Shown: positions 33,815 through 42,499 of the stretch, piece after piece | How the letters are laid out: each line of letters begins with the position of its first letter | How positions within the stretch are numbered: position 1 is the stretch's first letter | Origin: JBHFEI01 sp041928815 | Lineage (GTDB): Bacteria > Pseudomonadota > Alphaproteobacteria > Rhizobiales > Rhizobiaceae | Length of the DNA: 64,000 nucleotides | Reading direction: 5' to 3' | Assembly (NCBI RefSeq): GCF_041928815.1 | Contig: NZ_JBHFEI010000009.1 | Location: 1-64,000, forward strand | Notes under the pieces: generated by a model | What the model was told of the DNA's origin: nothing | The model's input: only the letters and a program-made list of their open reading frames with translations | Database searches by the model: none | Made by a program: the position numbers and the translations under genes

Positions 33815-35872
33815 TCAGTTCCCCTTCGAATTCGGCCAGATCAGCAGGTTGCCGTGCCGGTCGACCTCGGCATAATGATCGGGCAAGAGCACGGTCGTCG
33901 TGTCGTACTGGCGGATGATGGCGGGCCCGGCGACCTTTTCGCCAACGGCCAGCCTGGAGCGGTCGTAGTTCGGCGTGTCGATCCACCGGCCCTTGAAATA
34001 GCTCGGTCGTGTTTCGATCAGCGCGCCGGTGTCGCCGCCCGATGCCGCGGCGGCCGCCGCCTCTTCCACCGGCAGCGTCGCGCCGGTGGCGATGACGCGC
34101 AGCGCGACCAGTTCCACCGGCACATGGAAGCGCACGCCGTAGAGGCGCTCATGCGTCGCATGGAACGCCTCGAAGACCGGGGCGAGATCGCCGCGTCCGG
34201 CGATCACATGCCTGTCGATGTCGATCGCCACTTCGAAGCCCTGCTGCTCGTAGCGCAGGTCGAGCGAGTATTTCAGCGTCCGGTCCGCCTCGGGAACCTC
34301 TTCCTCGTCGAGCCAGTGGCGCGCCTTCTCCTCGAGCTGGCCGAAGCGGTTCCAGATGTCGTTCGGGTCGAGCGCCGAGGTCGAGCGGATGAAGGTCTGC
34401 ACGAATTCGTTCTTGAACTCCGACTCGAGGAAGCCGAGGGCCGAGAGAACGCCCGGATTGGCCGGGATGACCACCGGATAGCAGCCGAGCAGTTCGGCCA
34501 TGGCATTGGCGTGCAGCGGACCGGCGCCGCCGAAGCCGACGATGCCGAAATCGCGCGGGTCGAGGCCGCGCTGGACGGTGATGACGCGCAGCGCGCCGAG
34601 CATGACCTCGTTGGCGATGTCGATGATGCCCTGGGCGGCATCCTCCGGCGACAGGCCGAGGGCCTCGCCGATCTTGCCGACCGCCTTGCGGGCGCCCTCG
34701 ACGTCGAGCGTCATGTCGCCGCCGAGCAGCACCGGCGGCAGGTAGCCGAGCACGACATTGGCGTCGCTGACGGCGGGTTCGGTTCCGCCGCGCCCGTAGG
34801 AGACCGGTCCCGGACGGGCGCCGGCGCTGCGCGGGCCGACGCGCAGCGATTTGGTGAGTTCCGACACCTCGGCGATCGAGCCGCCGCCGGCGCCGACGGA
34901 GCGCACGTCGAGCGTCGGCACCTTGGCTGGGAAGGCGCCGACCTCCGTCGAGCGCGAGATGGTCGGCTCGCCGTCGAGGATCACGGAGACGTCGGTGGAG
35001 GTGCCGCCCATGTCGAAGGCGAGCAGCTTGCCGATGCCGGTGCGGCGCGAGACCATCACAGTCGAGGTGACGCCGCCGGCGGGCCCCGAAAGAACCGTGT
35101 GGACGGGACGCTCGGAGGCCGCCTGCGCGCTCATCAGCCCGCCGTCGGAGCGCACGATGTGGAGGCGCGCGGTGACGCCGTCGTCCTTCAGGCGGTTCTC
35201 GATGCGGCCGAGATAGCGCTTCATGATCGGTCGGACATAGTCGTTCATCACCGTCGTGATGGCCCGGTCGTATTCGCGGAATTCCGGCAGGATGTCGGAC
35301 GAAACGGAGACCGGGATCTCCGGAAAGCGCTCGCGCACGATGTTTGCGAGCGCCTGTTCATGCGCCGCATTTGCATAGGAATGCATGAGAGAGATGGTCA
35401 GGGCCTCGATGCCGGAGGAGCAGAGATCATCGATGAGCCGGGTGGCGCGCTCGATGTCCAGCGCGCGCACCACCTCGCCGCGCGCATTCATGCGCTCCGG
35501 GATGCCGCGGGTGTCCGAGAGCGAGGCGAGGGGATCCGGCTTGTCCATGACGATCCAGCCGAACAGCGGCCCGGGCGTCCAGGATTTCGCCAGATGCAGC
35601 GTGTATTCGAAGCCTTCCGTCACCAAAAGGCCGACGCGGGAACCCTTGTTTTCCAACACTGCGTTCGTCGCGACCGTGGTGCCATGCAGGATCAGCGAGA
35701 TGTCCTTCGGCGCGATGCCGGCCTTCTCGCAGATCAACTTCACGCCATTGGCGACGCCGATCGATTGATCCTCGGGTGTCGACGGAGTTTTGGCCTGATA
35801 GGTCTTCTTGGTCACATCGTCATGCAGGAGCAGGTCGGTAAACGTGCCCCCTACGTCGACTCCCAGTCTCAT
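33815..35872 (-). CDS. hyuA: Hydantoinase A / oxoprolinase family subunit
   Basis: 685 residues. The N-terminal phosphate loop RLGVDVGGTFTDLLL and the later AFDMGGTSTDVSVI are the paired actin-like ATPase motifs of the HyuA family; HGTTVATNAVLE and VGAGGGSIAEV are also conserved. It couples ATP hydrolysis to opening a cyclic amide/imide or to carboxylating a carbonyl compound, with HyuB as partner. No gamma subunit of acetone carboxylase is seen, which favours a hydantoinase/oxoprolinase role. The ATG at 35872 has GAGGAAGGAA 6 bases upstream. It is divergent from the dehydratase operon over O9. Confidence 0.92.
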   Translation of the reverse strand: MRLGVDVGGTFTDLLLHDDVTKKTYQAKTPSTPEDQSIGVANGVKLICEKAGIAPKDISLILHGTTVATNAVLENKGSRVGLLVTEGFEYTLHLAKSWTPGPLFGWIVMDKPDPLASLSDTRGIPERMNARGEVVRALDIERATRLIDDLCSSGIEALTISLMHSYANAAHEQALANIVRERFPEIPVSVSSDILPEFREYDRAITTVMNDYVRPIMKRYLGRIENRLKDDGVTARLHIVRSDGGLMSAQAASERPVHTVLSGPAGGVTSTVMVSRRTGIGKLLAFDMGGTSTDVSVILDGEPTISRSTEVGAFPAKVPTLDVRSVGAGGGSIAEVSELTKSLRVGPRSAGARPGPVSYGRGGTEPAVSDANVVLGYLPPVLLGGDMTLDVEGARKAVGKIGEALGLSPEDAAQGIIDIANEVMLGALRVITVQRGLDPRDFGIVGFGGAGPLHANAMAELLGCYPVVIPANPGVLSALGFLESEFKNEFVQTFIRSTSALDPNDIWNRFGQLEEKARHWLDEEEVPEADRTLKYSLDLRYEQQGFEVAIDIDRHVIAGRGDLAPVFEAFHATHERLYGVRFHVPVELVALRVIATGATLPVEEAAAAAASGGDTGALIETRPSYFKGRWIDTPNYDRSRLAVGEKVAGPAIIRQYDTTTVLLPDHYAEVDRHGNLLIWPNSKGN

Positions 35873-35920
35873 CGCTATTCCTTCCTCTTTACGTTCTTTG
35901 CCGCGTCGGCGGAAAGTTAT

Positions 35921-35969
35921 TGCATGCGCATGCAAACTGAGTATAGTTCCGCCTGAGCCGACGACGCAA
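35921..35969 (-). promoter_or_regulatory. Promoter and operator O9 (hyuAB / dehydratase divergent control region)
   Basis: The perfect palindrome TGCATGCGCATGCA lies at 35921-35934. On the minus strand TTGCGT (35969-35964), 18 bases and TATACT (35945-35940) form a hyuA promoter, placing the operator over the transcription start. The same site is 125 bases upstream of the rightward seven-gene operon beginning at 36059 and may control it too. Confidence 0.75.
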
Positions 35970-36058
35970 GGGTCAAAGTGAACCGGCGAAAGTCATTTTC
36001 TGATTATCCCCGCCGGCGCGGTAGCGCCGGGCGGAGAGCGTGAAGCGCGAGCATTGCA

Positions 36059-37474
36059 TTGATCAAGCCATCGAGCCTGTATGACAAGGTCTGGGACCGC
36101 CATGTGGTGAAAACCTATGACGACGGCAGCGCCCTTCTCTACGTCGACAGGCACCTCGTCCAGGAAGTGTCGAGCCCCCAGGCCTTCGCCGGGCTGACGG
36201 AGAACGGCAGGGGCATTCGCCGTGCGGACGCCCATCTCGCCGTCGCCGACCATGCCGTGCCGACGACCGATCGAAGCCTGCCGCTGGCCGAGGGGCTCGC
36301 GCGCCGGCAGGTGGCGCGGCTGGTCGAGAATGCGCATGCCTTCGGAATTCCCTATATCCCGGTGCGCGACCGCCGGCACGGCATCGTCCATGTCATCGGC
36401 CCGGAACTCGGCTTCACGCTGCCGGGCACGACGCTTGTCTGCGGCGACAGCCATACCTGCACCCATGGCGCCTTCGGGGCCATCGCCTTCGGCATCGGCG
36501 CCAGCGAATGCGAATGCGTATTCGCGACCCAGACGCTCCGCCAGCGCCGGCAGAAGACCCTGCGGATCCGGCTCGAGGGCGAACGGCCGGAGGGCGTCGA
36601 GGTCAAGGATTTCATCCTGGCGATCATCGCCACGATCGGCGTCGGCGGCGGCGCGGGCTATGCCATCGAATATGCCGGCCCCGCCGTCGCCGCCCTCTCG
36701 ATGGAGCAGCGCATGACGCTGTGCAACATGTCGATCGAGGCCGGCAGCCGCGTCGGCATGGTCGCGCCGGACGAAAAGACCATCGCCTATCTGAAAGGCC
36801 GGCCGCTCGCGCCGAAGGGCGCGCTGTGGGACCGCGCCGTTACGGATTGGCTGAGCCTCGCCAGCGATGAGGGCGCCGTCTTCGACCGCGAGGTCGTCAT
36901 CGACGTCGGCGCGCTCGCCCCCTTCGTCTCCTGGGGCACGACGCCGGAGGAATGCGCGCCGATCACCGGCACCGTGCCGGATCCGGCCGCCGAGCCCGAT
37001 GCCGGCCGCCGGGCGAAGATCGAGCGCAGTCTCGACTACATGGCGCTGGAACCGGGCATGGCGCTGTCGGACATCCGCATCGACCGCGTCTTCATCGGCT
37101 CCTGCACCAATGGCCGCATCGAAGACCTGCGCAAGGCGGCCGACGTGGTCTCGGGCCGCAAGGTGGCTGAGAGCGTCGCGGCGATCGTCGTTCCGGGGTC
37201 GATGGCCGTGCGCCTCCAGGCCGAAGAAGAAGGCCTCGACCGCATCTTCATCGACGCCGGCTTCGAATGGCGTGCCGCCGGCTGTTCCATGTGCGTGGCG
37301 ATGAACGACGATCGCCTCGCCGAAGGCGAGCGCTGCGCCTCCACCTCCAACCGCAATTTCGAGGGGCGCCAGGGCAAGGGCGGGCGCACCCACCTGATGA
37401 GCCCGCCCATGGCCGCGGCCGCGGCGCTCACCGGCCGCCTGACCGATGTCCGCCAGATGGGGCGCAATCCGTGA
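36059..37474 (+). CDS. Aconitase-fold dehydratase, large subunit (LeuC / dimethylmalate dehydratase type)
   Basis: 471 residues, LeuC length. The opening SLYDKVWDRHVV and DRHLVQEVSSPQAF match LeuC. The 4Fe-4S ligands are in FIGSCTNGRIEDLR and GCSMCVAMNDD (GCSMC pair). 3-Isopropylmalate isomerase is the common function, but the catabolic neighbourhood (amidase, isocitrate-lyase family) recalls 2,3-dimethylmalate dehydratase DmdA of nicotinate fermenters. I infer hydration of a substituted maleate/citraconate. The start is TTG at 36059; an in-frame stop at 36041 limits alternatives. It overlaps the small-subunit gene by 4 bases. Confidence 0.85.
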   Translation: MIKPSSLYDKVWDRHVVKTYDDGSALLYVDRHLVQEVSSPQAFAGLTENGRGIRRADAHLAVADHAVPTTDRSLPLAEGLARRQVARLVENAHAFGIPYIPVRDRRHGIVHVIGPELGFTLPGTTLVCGDSHTCTHGAFGAIAFGIGASECECVFATQTLRQRRQKTLRIRLEGERPEGVEVKDFILAIIATIGVGGGAGYAIEYAGPAVAALSMEQRMTLCNMSIEAGSRVGMVAPDEKTIAYLKGRPLAPKGALWDRAVTDWLSLASDEGAVFDREVVIDVGALAPFVSWGTTPEECAPITGTVPDPAAEPDAGRRAKIERSLDYMALEPGMALSDIRIDRVFIGSCTNGRIEDLRKAADVVSGRKVAESVAAIVVPGSMAVRLQAEEEGLDRIFIDAGFEWRAAGCSMCVAMNDDRLAEGERCASTSNRNFEGRQGKGGRTHLMSPPMAAAAALTGRLTDVRQMGRNP

Positions 37475-38127
37475 AGCCATTCTCCACCATCTCCAGCGTC
37501 GCCGCCTATCTGGACGAGGATGCGGTCGACACCGACATCATCTTCCCGGCACGCTTCCTGCTGCTGCTCGACAAGGCCGGCCTCGGCAGGCATGCCTTCC
37601 ACGAGCGTCGGCACAATGCGACCCCGAACCGGAAATTCATCCTCGACGTCGCGCCCTACGACCGGGCGCAGATCCTGGTCGCCCGGCGCGATTTCGGCAC
37701 CGGCTCGAGCCGCGAACAGGCGGTCTGGGCGCTCGCCGATTTCGGCATACGCTGCGTGATCGCGGAAAGCTTTGGCGAGATCTTCTACGCCAACTGTTTC
37801 AAGAACGGCGTGCTGCCGATCGTCAAGTCCGGCGCCGATCTCGCAGCCCTCCGGCAGGCGGCGGGCGAGGGGCAAACGTTGACCGTCGATCTCCGCTCCC
37901 AGACGATCATCCTGTATGATGAGACCGTGATCGCCTTCGACATCGATCCCTATCGCCGGCACGCCCTCCTGGAGGGGCTCGACGAGATCGGCACGATCCT
38001 TGGCCACGACAGAGGCGAGATCGAGGCCTTCGAGGCGCGGCAGCGCGAAGAGAGCCCGTGGCTCTTTCTCGGGCGCGACGCGCTCGCCACCTTCGACGAT
38101 CTGGAACGGGAGAAAGCCCTTGACTGA
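37471..38127 (+). CDS. Aconitase-fold dehydratase, small subunit (LeuD / DmdB type)
   Basis: 218 residues. DEDAVDTDIIFPARFLL is the LeuD N-terminal block and ARRDFGTGSSREQAVWAL carries the substrate-binding GSSRE motif; FGEIFYANCFKNGVLPI is the usual FxxIFxxNxxKNGLLP block. It forms the swivelling domain of the heterodimeric 4Fe-4S dehydratase with the preceding subunit. The GTG at 37471 overlaps the large-subunit stop (GTGA). A second leu operon elsewhere would be needed for leucine synthesis if this pair is catabolic. Confidence 0.9.
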   Translation: MKPFSTISSVAAYLDEDAVDTDIIFPARFLLLLDKAGLGRHAFHERRHNATPNRKFILDVAPYDRAQILVARRDFGTGSSREQAVWALADFGIRCVIAESFGEIFYANCFKNGVLPIVKSGADLAALRQAAGEGQTLTVDLRSQTIILYDETVIAFDIDPYRRHALLEGLDEIGTILGHDRGEIEAFEARQREESPWLFLGRDALATFDDLEREKALD

Positions 38128-38773
38128 ACAGGAAGCGCGTGAACAGGAAGCGCTCGACGCCAACTACAGCCGCGCCTTCGGCAAGCGCATCGGCTTCGGC
38201 AAGAAGCCCGCGCTGATCCTGATCGATCTCGTCGAGGCCTATTTCGACGAAAGCTGCGCGCTCTATGCCGGCTGCGAGGACGCGCTGGCCTCGGCGCTGC
38301 GGCTGCAGAAGGTCGCGCGCGACAACGGCGTGCCGGTGATCTACACGAATGTGGTCTACCGGCCGGGCGGCGTCGATGGCGGCCGCTTCTACCAGAAGTC
38401 GATGACGCTGCACAATTTCGTCGAGGGCAACCCGATGGGAAAGTGGCCGAAGGGGCTTGAGGTCGAGCCGCACGAGCTGGTGATCTCGAAGCAGTATCCG
38501 AGCGCCTTCTTCGGCACCTCGCTCGCCTCGACGCTCGCCTCGATGGGCGTCGACACGCTGATCCACACCGGCGTCTCCACCAGCGGCTGCGTGCGCGCCA
38601 CCTGCGTCGACTGCTGTTCGCACGGCTTCATCCCGATCATCGTGCGCGATGCCGTCGGCGACCGCCATCCCGCGCCGCACGAGGCCAACCTCTTCGACAT
38701 GGACGCCAAATATGGCGACGTCGTCGGCGAAGCCGAGGCGATCACCTACATGCAAACACTGGAAAGACCCTGA
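38120..38773 (+). CDS. Isochorismatase-fold amidohydrolase (N-carbamoylsarcosine amidase / maleamate amidase type)
   Basis: 217 residues. The cysteine-hydrolase triad is visible: Asp in LILIDLVEAYF, Lys in ISKQYPSAFFGT, and Cys in HTGVSTSGCVRATCVD, preceded by the usual small-residue turn. It matches the N-carbamoylsarcosine amidase branch, whose relatives include maleamate amidase NicF and ureidoacrylate amidase RutB. It should hydrolyse a linear amide or ureido group and release ammonia. The TTG start at 38120 has GGGAG 7 bases upstream and overlaps the small-subunit gene by 8 bases, so it is cotranslated with the dehydratase. Confidence 0.9.
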   Translation: MTEQEAREQEALDANYSRAFGKRIGFGKKPALILIDLVEAYFDESCALYAGCEDALASALRLQKVARDNGVPVIYTNVVYRPGGVDGGRFYQKSMTLHNFVEGNPMGKWPKGLEVEPHELVISKQYPSAFFGTSLASTLASMGVDTLIHTGVSTSGCVRATCVDCCSHGFIPIIVRDAVGDRHPAPHEANLFDMDAKYGDVVGEAEAITYMQTLERP

Positions 38774-38774
38774 A

Positions 38775-39656
38775 ATGCCGAAGTCCGTTCTGAAAGACGC
38801 GCTGAAGTCCGGCGCCTTCGTCGTCGCCCCCGGCGTCCATGACATGATCACGGCCGCCGTCTTCAACAAGATCGGCTTCGATTTCGCCTATGCCTCCGGC
38901 TACTGGATGACGGCGTCCGCCTATGGCCTGCCCGATGTGGGCATCGCCACCTACACGCAGATGGTCGACCGGGTGCGCACGCTCTGCGGCATGGTCGATG
39001 CCGGCGTGATTGCCGATGCCGATACCGGCTATGGCGGCCTGCTCAACGTTCATCACACCGTGCGCGGCTACGAGGAGGCCGGCGTCACCGCGATCCAGAT
39101 CGAGGACCAGGAATTTCCGAAGAAATGCGGCCACACGCCCTTCAAGCGCGTCGTGCCGGTGCTCGACATGGTCGAGAAGATCAAGGTCGCCTGCGAGGCC
39201 CGCACCAACCCGGACACCGCCATCATCGCCCGGACGGATTCGCGACAGACGGACGGTTTCGAAGGCGCGCTGAAGCGGATGGAGGCCTATGCCGAGGCCG
39301 GCGCCGACGTGCTCTTCGTCGAGGCGCTGGAAAGCGAGGACGAGATGCGCGAGGCCTGCCGGCGCCTGCGCAAGCCGATGATGGCCAACATGGCCGATGG
39401 CGGCCTCACTCCGATCCGGACCGCCGGGCAACTGGCCGACATCGGCTACCACATGGCGATCTTCCCGTCGATCACAGGTCTTGCCGCCGCGCACGCCGCC
39501 GAGCATGCCTTCACCGTCCTGAAGCAGGAGGGCACCTCGAACTCGCCGAACCTGCCGCTGTTCCCGTTCAAGGAATTCAACACCCTGATCGGCTTCGAGG
39601 AGGTCTGGGAATTCGAGCGCAAATGGGCCCGTCCCGCGGCACAGGCGGCGGAATGA
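38775..39656 (+). CDS. Isocitrate lyase / PEP mutase family lyase (methylisocitrate or dimethylmalate lyase-like)
   Basis: 293 residues. The metal-binding segment IADADTGYGG, IQIEDQEFPKKCGH with the KKCGH catalytic Cys motif of lyases (not present in PEP mutases), and IIARTDSRQTDGFEGAL all match. Family members cleave 2-methylisocitrate, 2,3-dimethylmalate or oxaloacetate-type substrates to two smaller acids. Directly behind a dehydratase pair and an amidase, cleavage of an alkylated malate to pyruvate and propionate or a related acid is the best guess. It starts 1 base after the amidase stop. Confidence 0.9.
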   Translation: MPKSVLKDALKSGAFVVAPGVHDMITAAVFNKIGFDFAYASGYWMTASAYGLPDVGIATYTQMVDRVRTLCGMVDAGVIADADTGYGGLLNVHHTVRGYEEAGVTAIQIEDQEFPKKCGHTPFKRVVPVLDMVEKIKVACEARTNPDTAIIARTDSRQTDGFEGALKRMEAYAEAGADVLFVEALESEDEMREACRRLRKPMMANMADGGLTPIRTAGQLADIGYHMAIFPSITGLAAAHAAEHAFTVLKQEGTSNSPNLPLFPFKEFNTLIGFEEVWEFERKWARPAAQAAE

Positions 39657-40600
39657 CCATGGCAAAGGTCGCTTGCATCGGCGCGGGACTCGTCGGCAGT
39701 GCCTGGGCGGTGGTGTTCGCCCGCGGCGGGATGGACGTCGCGATCTACGACATCGGCGGCGTGGACGCCTACGAAAAGTCGCGCAAGGCGGTGGCGGCGA
39801 CCCTGTCCTTGCTGGAGGCCTCGGAGCTTCTGTCCGAGCCGCCAGGGACGATCGAGGCACGGGTGCGCTATGCCGACAGCATCGCCGACGCCGTGTCCGG
39901 CGTCGTGCATGTGCAGGAATCGGTGAAGGAGGATGTCGCGGTCAAGCGCGCGACCTTCCTCGAGATCGAGCGCCATGCGCCGGCGGATGCGGTGCTGGCA
40001 TCCTCGACCTCGGCGATCATGGGGTCGCAGTTCCTCGACATCGAGACCGGCGCGCGCGCGCTGGTCGCCCATCCGGTCAATCCGCCCTCGCTGATCCCGC
40101 TGGTGGAACTCTGCGGCACGCCGAAGACGAGCGCGGACACCGTCGCCCGGACGCGCGCGTTCATGACGTCGATGGGCATGAAGCCGGTGACGCTCAACCG
40201 GGAGATCGACGGTTTCCTGCTCAACCGCCTGCAATACACGCTGGTCGCGGAAGCGCTGCATCTGGTCGGCGAAGGCTATTGCAGCGCCGCCGACATCGAC
40301 CGTGTGGTGACCGACGGACTGGCGCTGCGCTGGGCGACGATCGGGCCGTTCGAGGTCGCCCATCTCAATTCGCCCGGAGGCTTCCAGGGTTTTGTCGACC
40401 ATCTCGGCGGCATGATGCGCCATATGGGCCGCAGCGCTCGCACCGATTACGACTGGCCGGCGGACCTCGCCGGCCGCATCCACCGCGAAATGCTGGAAAA
40501 GGCGCCGATCGAGCGTCTGGCCGAGCGCCAGCGCTGGCGCGACGCCAACATCGTCGCCACGCGGGCGATGCAGCGCGATGCGGAGAGCCGCAGCCCGTAA
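39653..40600 (+). CDS. 3-hydroxyacyl-CoA dehydrogenase family NAD oxidoreductase
   Basis: 315 residues. The N-terminal NAD motif CIGAGLVGSAWAVVFARGG and the segment VAHPVNPPSLIPLVELCG, with the catalytic His, match the short 3-hydroxyacyl-CoA dehydrogenase family that also contains L-carnitine dehydrogenase and L-gulonate dehydrogenase (lambda-crystallin). Many such short members act on free hydroxy acids rather than CoA esters. The ATG at 39653 overlaps the lyase stop by 4 bases; an ATG six bases later is possible. It should oxidise a hydroxy acid produced earlier in the pathway (inference). Confidence 0.9.
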   Translation: MTMAKVACIGAGLVGSAWAVVFARGGMDVAIYDIGGVDAYEKSRKAVAATLSLLEASELLSEPPGTIEARVRYADSIADAVSGVVHVQESVKEDVAVKRATFLEIERHAPADAVLASSTSAIMGSQFLDIETGARALVAHPVNPPSLIPLVELCGTPKTSADTVARTRAFMTSMGMKPVTLNREIDGFLLNRLQYTLVAEALHLVGEGYCSAADIDRVVTDGLALRWATIGPFEVAHLNSPGGFQGFVDHLGGMMRHMGRSARTDYDWPADLAGRIHREMLEKAPIERLAERQRWRDANIVATRAMQRDAESRSP

Positions 40601-40637
40601 CCAACGATCGAAACGAAACGGCCGAGAGGATATGAGG

Positions 40638-41156
40638 ATGAATCTCGAAACGTGCCCGGCCGACCTGGCCGACCGCTTCAAGGCCGGCATGCGCCGGCTG
40701 GCATCGGGCGTGTCGCTGATCACCAGCGGCACCGGCGACACGCGCGTCGGCCTGATCGCCACCGCCGTCAATTCGGTCAGCGCCGATCCGCCGACGCTGC
40801 TGATCTGCGTCAACCAGACCGCGTCGGCCCATGATGTCATCGCCGGCAGCGGCACATTCTGCGTCAACATCCTGCGCGCCGACAGCGTCGACATCGCCGG
40901 CCAGTTCTCTTCGACCGCGCGACGCGCCGAACGCTTTTCGAGCGGCGACTGGGAGGCGCTGGCGACGGGTTCGCCCGTGCTGTCCTCGGCGCTGGTGGCG
41001 TTCGACTGCGCGGTGACGCAATCCATGCCCTACCACTCGCACACCATCTTCTTCGGGCGTATCGTCGACGTGAAGATCGGCGAAAAGGGCGTCGAGCCGC
41101 TGATCTATCTCGACCGCACCTTCCATCTCGGCGCATCGCCGCAGATCGCCCATTGA
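40638..41156 (+). CDS. Flavin reductase (HpaC/RutF-like), probable partner of the RutA-like oxygenase
   Basis: 172 residues of the flavin-reductase-like split-barrel family. FKAGMRRLASGVSLITSGTG is the typical N-terminus, SVSADPPTLLICVNQTASAHD the FMN-binding block, and CVNILRADSVDIAGQFS the usual FxVNxL segment. It reduces FMN with NAD(P)H for a two-component monooxygenase. The only such oxygenase in the window is the RutA-like enzyme 17 kb to the left, under the same operator type. The ATG at 40638 is preferred over 40632 because AGAGGA then has a 7-base spacing. Confidence 0.88.
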   Translation: MNLETCPADLADRFKAGMRRLASGVSLITSGTGDTRVGLIATAVNSVSADPPTLLICVNQTASAHDVIAGSGTFCVNILRADSVDIAGQFSSTARRAERFSSGDWEALATGSPVLSSALVAFDCAVTQSMPYHSHTIFFGRIVDVKIGEKGVEPLIYLDRTFHLGASPQIAH

Positions 41157-41170
41157 CGGAGGGCGGGCCC

Positions 41171-42328
41171 TTGCAGCCGTTCCAGTTTCACACCACCAGG
41201 TCGATCGTCTTCCGCGAGGGCGCGGCCGCGGACCTCGCAGGCCTTGCAGGCCGGATCCTCGGCCCCCGCGTGCTCGTCGTCACCGATCCCGGCATCCGCA
41301 TGCTTGGCCTCGCCGACCGCGCCATCGCCTCGCTCACGGCATCCGGCGCCGCCTGCACGGTCTTCGACGCGGTCGAGGCCGATCCGTCGCTGGCGACCCT
41401 GATGCGCGCGGTCGAGGCGGGCAGGGAAGCGCGCGTAACCGGCGTGCTCGGCTTCGGCGGCGGCTCGCCGATGGATGTCGCCAAGCTCGTGGCGCTCCTT
41501 CTCGGATCCGGCGAGGCGCTTGAGGAGGCCTGGGGCGTCGGCAATGCGAAGGGACCGCGCCTGCCGCTGGTTCTGGTTCCGACGACGGCCGGCACGGGCT
41601 CGGAGGTGACGCCCGTGGCGATCATCACCGTCGGCGAGGAGGAAAAGCGCGGTGTGTCGAGCCCGGCGATCCTGCCGGACCTCGCGGTGCTGGATGCGAC
41701 GCTCACGCTCGGCCTGCCGGCGAACGTGACCGCGCCGACCGGCATCGACGCGATGGTGCATGCGATCGAGGCCTATGCCTCGGCCAGCCCGAACAACAAC
41801 CCGCTGTCGCGCATGCGCGCCCGCGAGGCGCTGCGGCTGCTCGGCGCCAACATCAAGACGGCGGTGTTCGACGGTTCAGACCTCAGGGCGCGCGGCGCGA
41901 TGCTGCTCGGCGCGATGCTCGCCGGCCAGGCATTCGCCAATTCGCCGGTCGCCGCCGTCCATGCGCTGGCCTATCCGCTCGGCGGCACCTTCCACATCCC
42001 GCACGGCCTCTCGAACGCGCTGGTCCTGCCGCATGTGCTGCGCTTCAACCTGCCGGAGGCGGCCGGGGCCTATGCCGAGATCGCCGGTGACGCCTTCCCC
42101 GCATTGCTTAGGGTGGCCGACGAGGTGAGGGCCGAGGCTTTCGTCGAGGCCTTGGCCGCGCTCGCCCGCGACCTGAAGATGCCGGTGCGGCTGCGCGACG
42201 CCGGCGTGCCGGAAAGCGCCATCGGCAAACTCGCCGCCGATGCGATGAAGCAGGAACGGCTTCTCGTCAACAATCCGCGCCGCCTGACGCAGGACGACGC
42301 CCTGTCGATCTATCGCGCCGCCTGGTGA
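41171..42328 (+). CDS. Iron-containing alcohol dehydrogenase / maleylacetate reductase-like
   Basis: 385 residues. GFGGGSPMDVAK (NAD-binding) and PTTAGTGSEVTPVAII are group III alcohol dehydrogenase hallmarks; DAMVHAIEAYAS and HGLSNALVLPHVLRF hold metal ligands. It could reduce an aldehyde or 2-ene-4-oxo acid, or oxidise an alcohol. The start TTG at 41171 with GGAGGG 7 bases upstream is preferred; a TTG at 41153 would overlap the flavin reductase stop. It is the last gene of the seven-gene operon and the right end of the catabolic region, next to transposon debris. Confidence 0.88.
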   Translation: MQPFQFHTTRSIVFREGAAADLAGLAGRILGPRVLVVTDPGIRMLGLADRAIASLTASGAACTVFDAVEADPSLATLMRAVEAGREARVTGVLGFGGGSPMDVAKLVALLLGSGEALEEAWGVGNAKGPRLPLVLVPTTAGTGSEVTPVAIITVGEEEKRGVSSPAILPDLAVLDATLTLGLPANVTAPTGIDAMVHAIEAYASASPNNNPLSRMRAREALRLLGANIKTAVFDGSDLRARGAMLLGAMLAGQAFANSPVAAVHALAYPLGGTFHIPHGLSNALVLPHVLRFNLPEAAGAYAEIAGDAFPALLRVADEVRAEAFVEALAALARDLKMPVRLRDAGVPESAIGKLAADAMKQERLLVNNPRRLTQDDALSIYRAAW

Positions 42329-42499
42329 CAGGATTGGCGGCCGCCGCGCGCCGCCGGGCTGCCGATGGCGCGGCGGCCTGCCCCGGCGTTCGGGACTGTC
42401 CCGCCCGTCGACGGAGGCACAGGAGGCATCCAGGTCGATCGGGATGGGCTCGCGGATCGGCGCGTCGCCGGCCATCGGACCGGTCGGGCCTTGACCTTC

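Noticed and set aside
31927..35956. Two long plus-strand frames (31927-33918 and 33668-35956) across hyuAB
   Set aside because: They mirror hyuB and hyuA, have no family similarity that I can see, and run through the hyuB terminator and operator O9.
36059..38127. Straight annotation of the dehydratase pair as leucine-biosynthetic leuCD
   Set aside because: The fold fits, but the operon holds an amidase, a lyase and dehydrogenases under a catabolic operator and no leuA or leuB, so a catabolic role is more likely; leuCD cannot be fully excluded.
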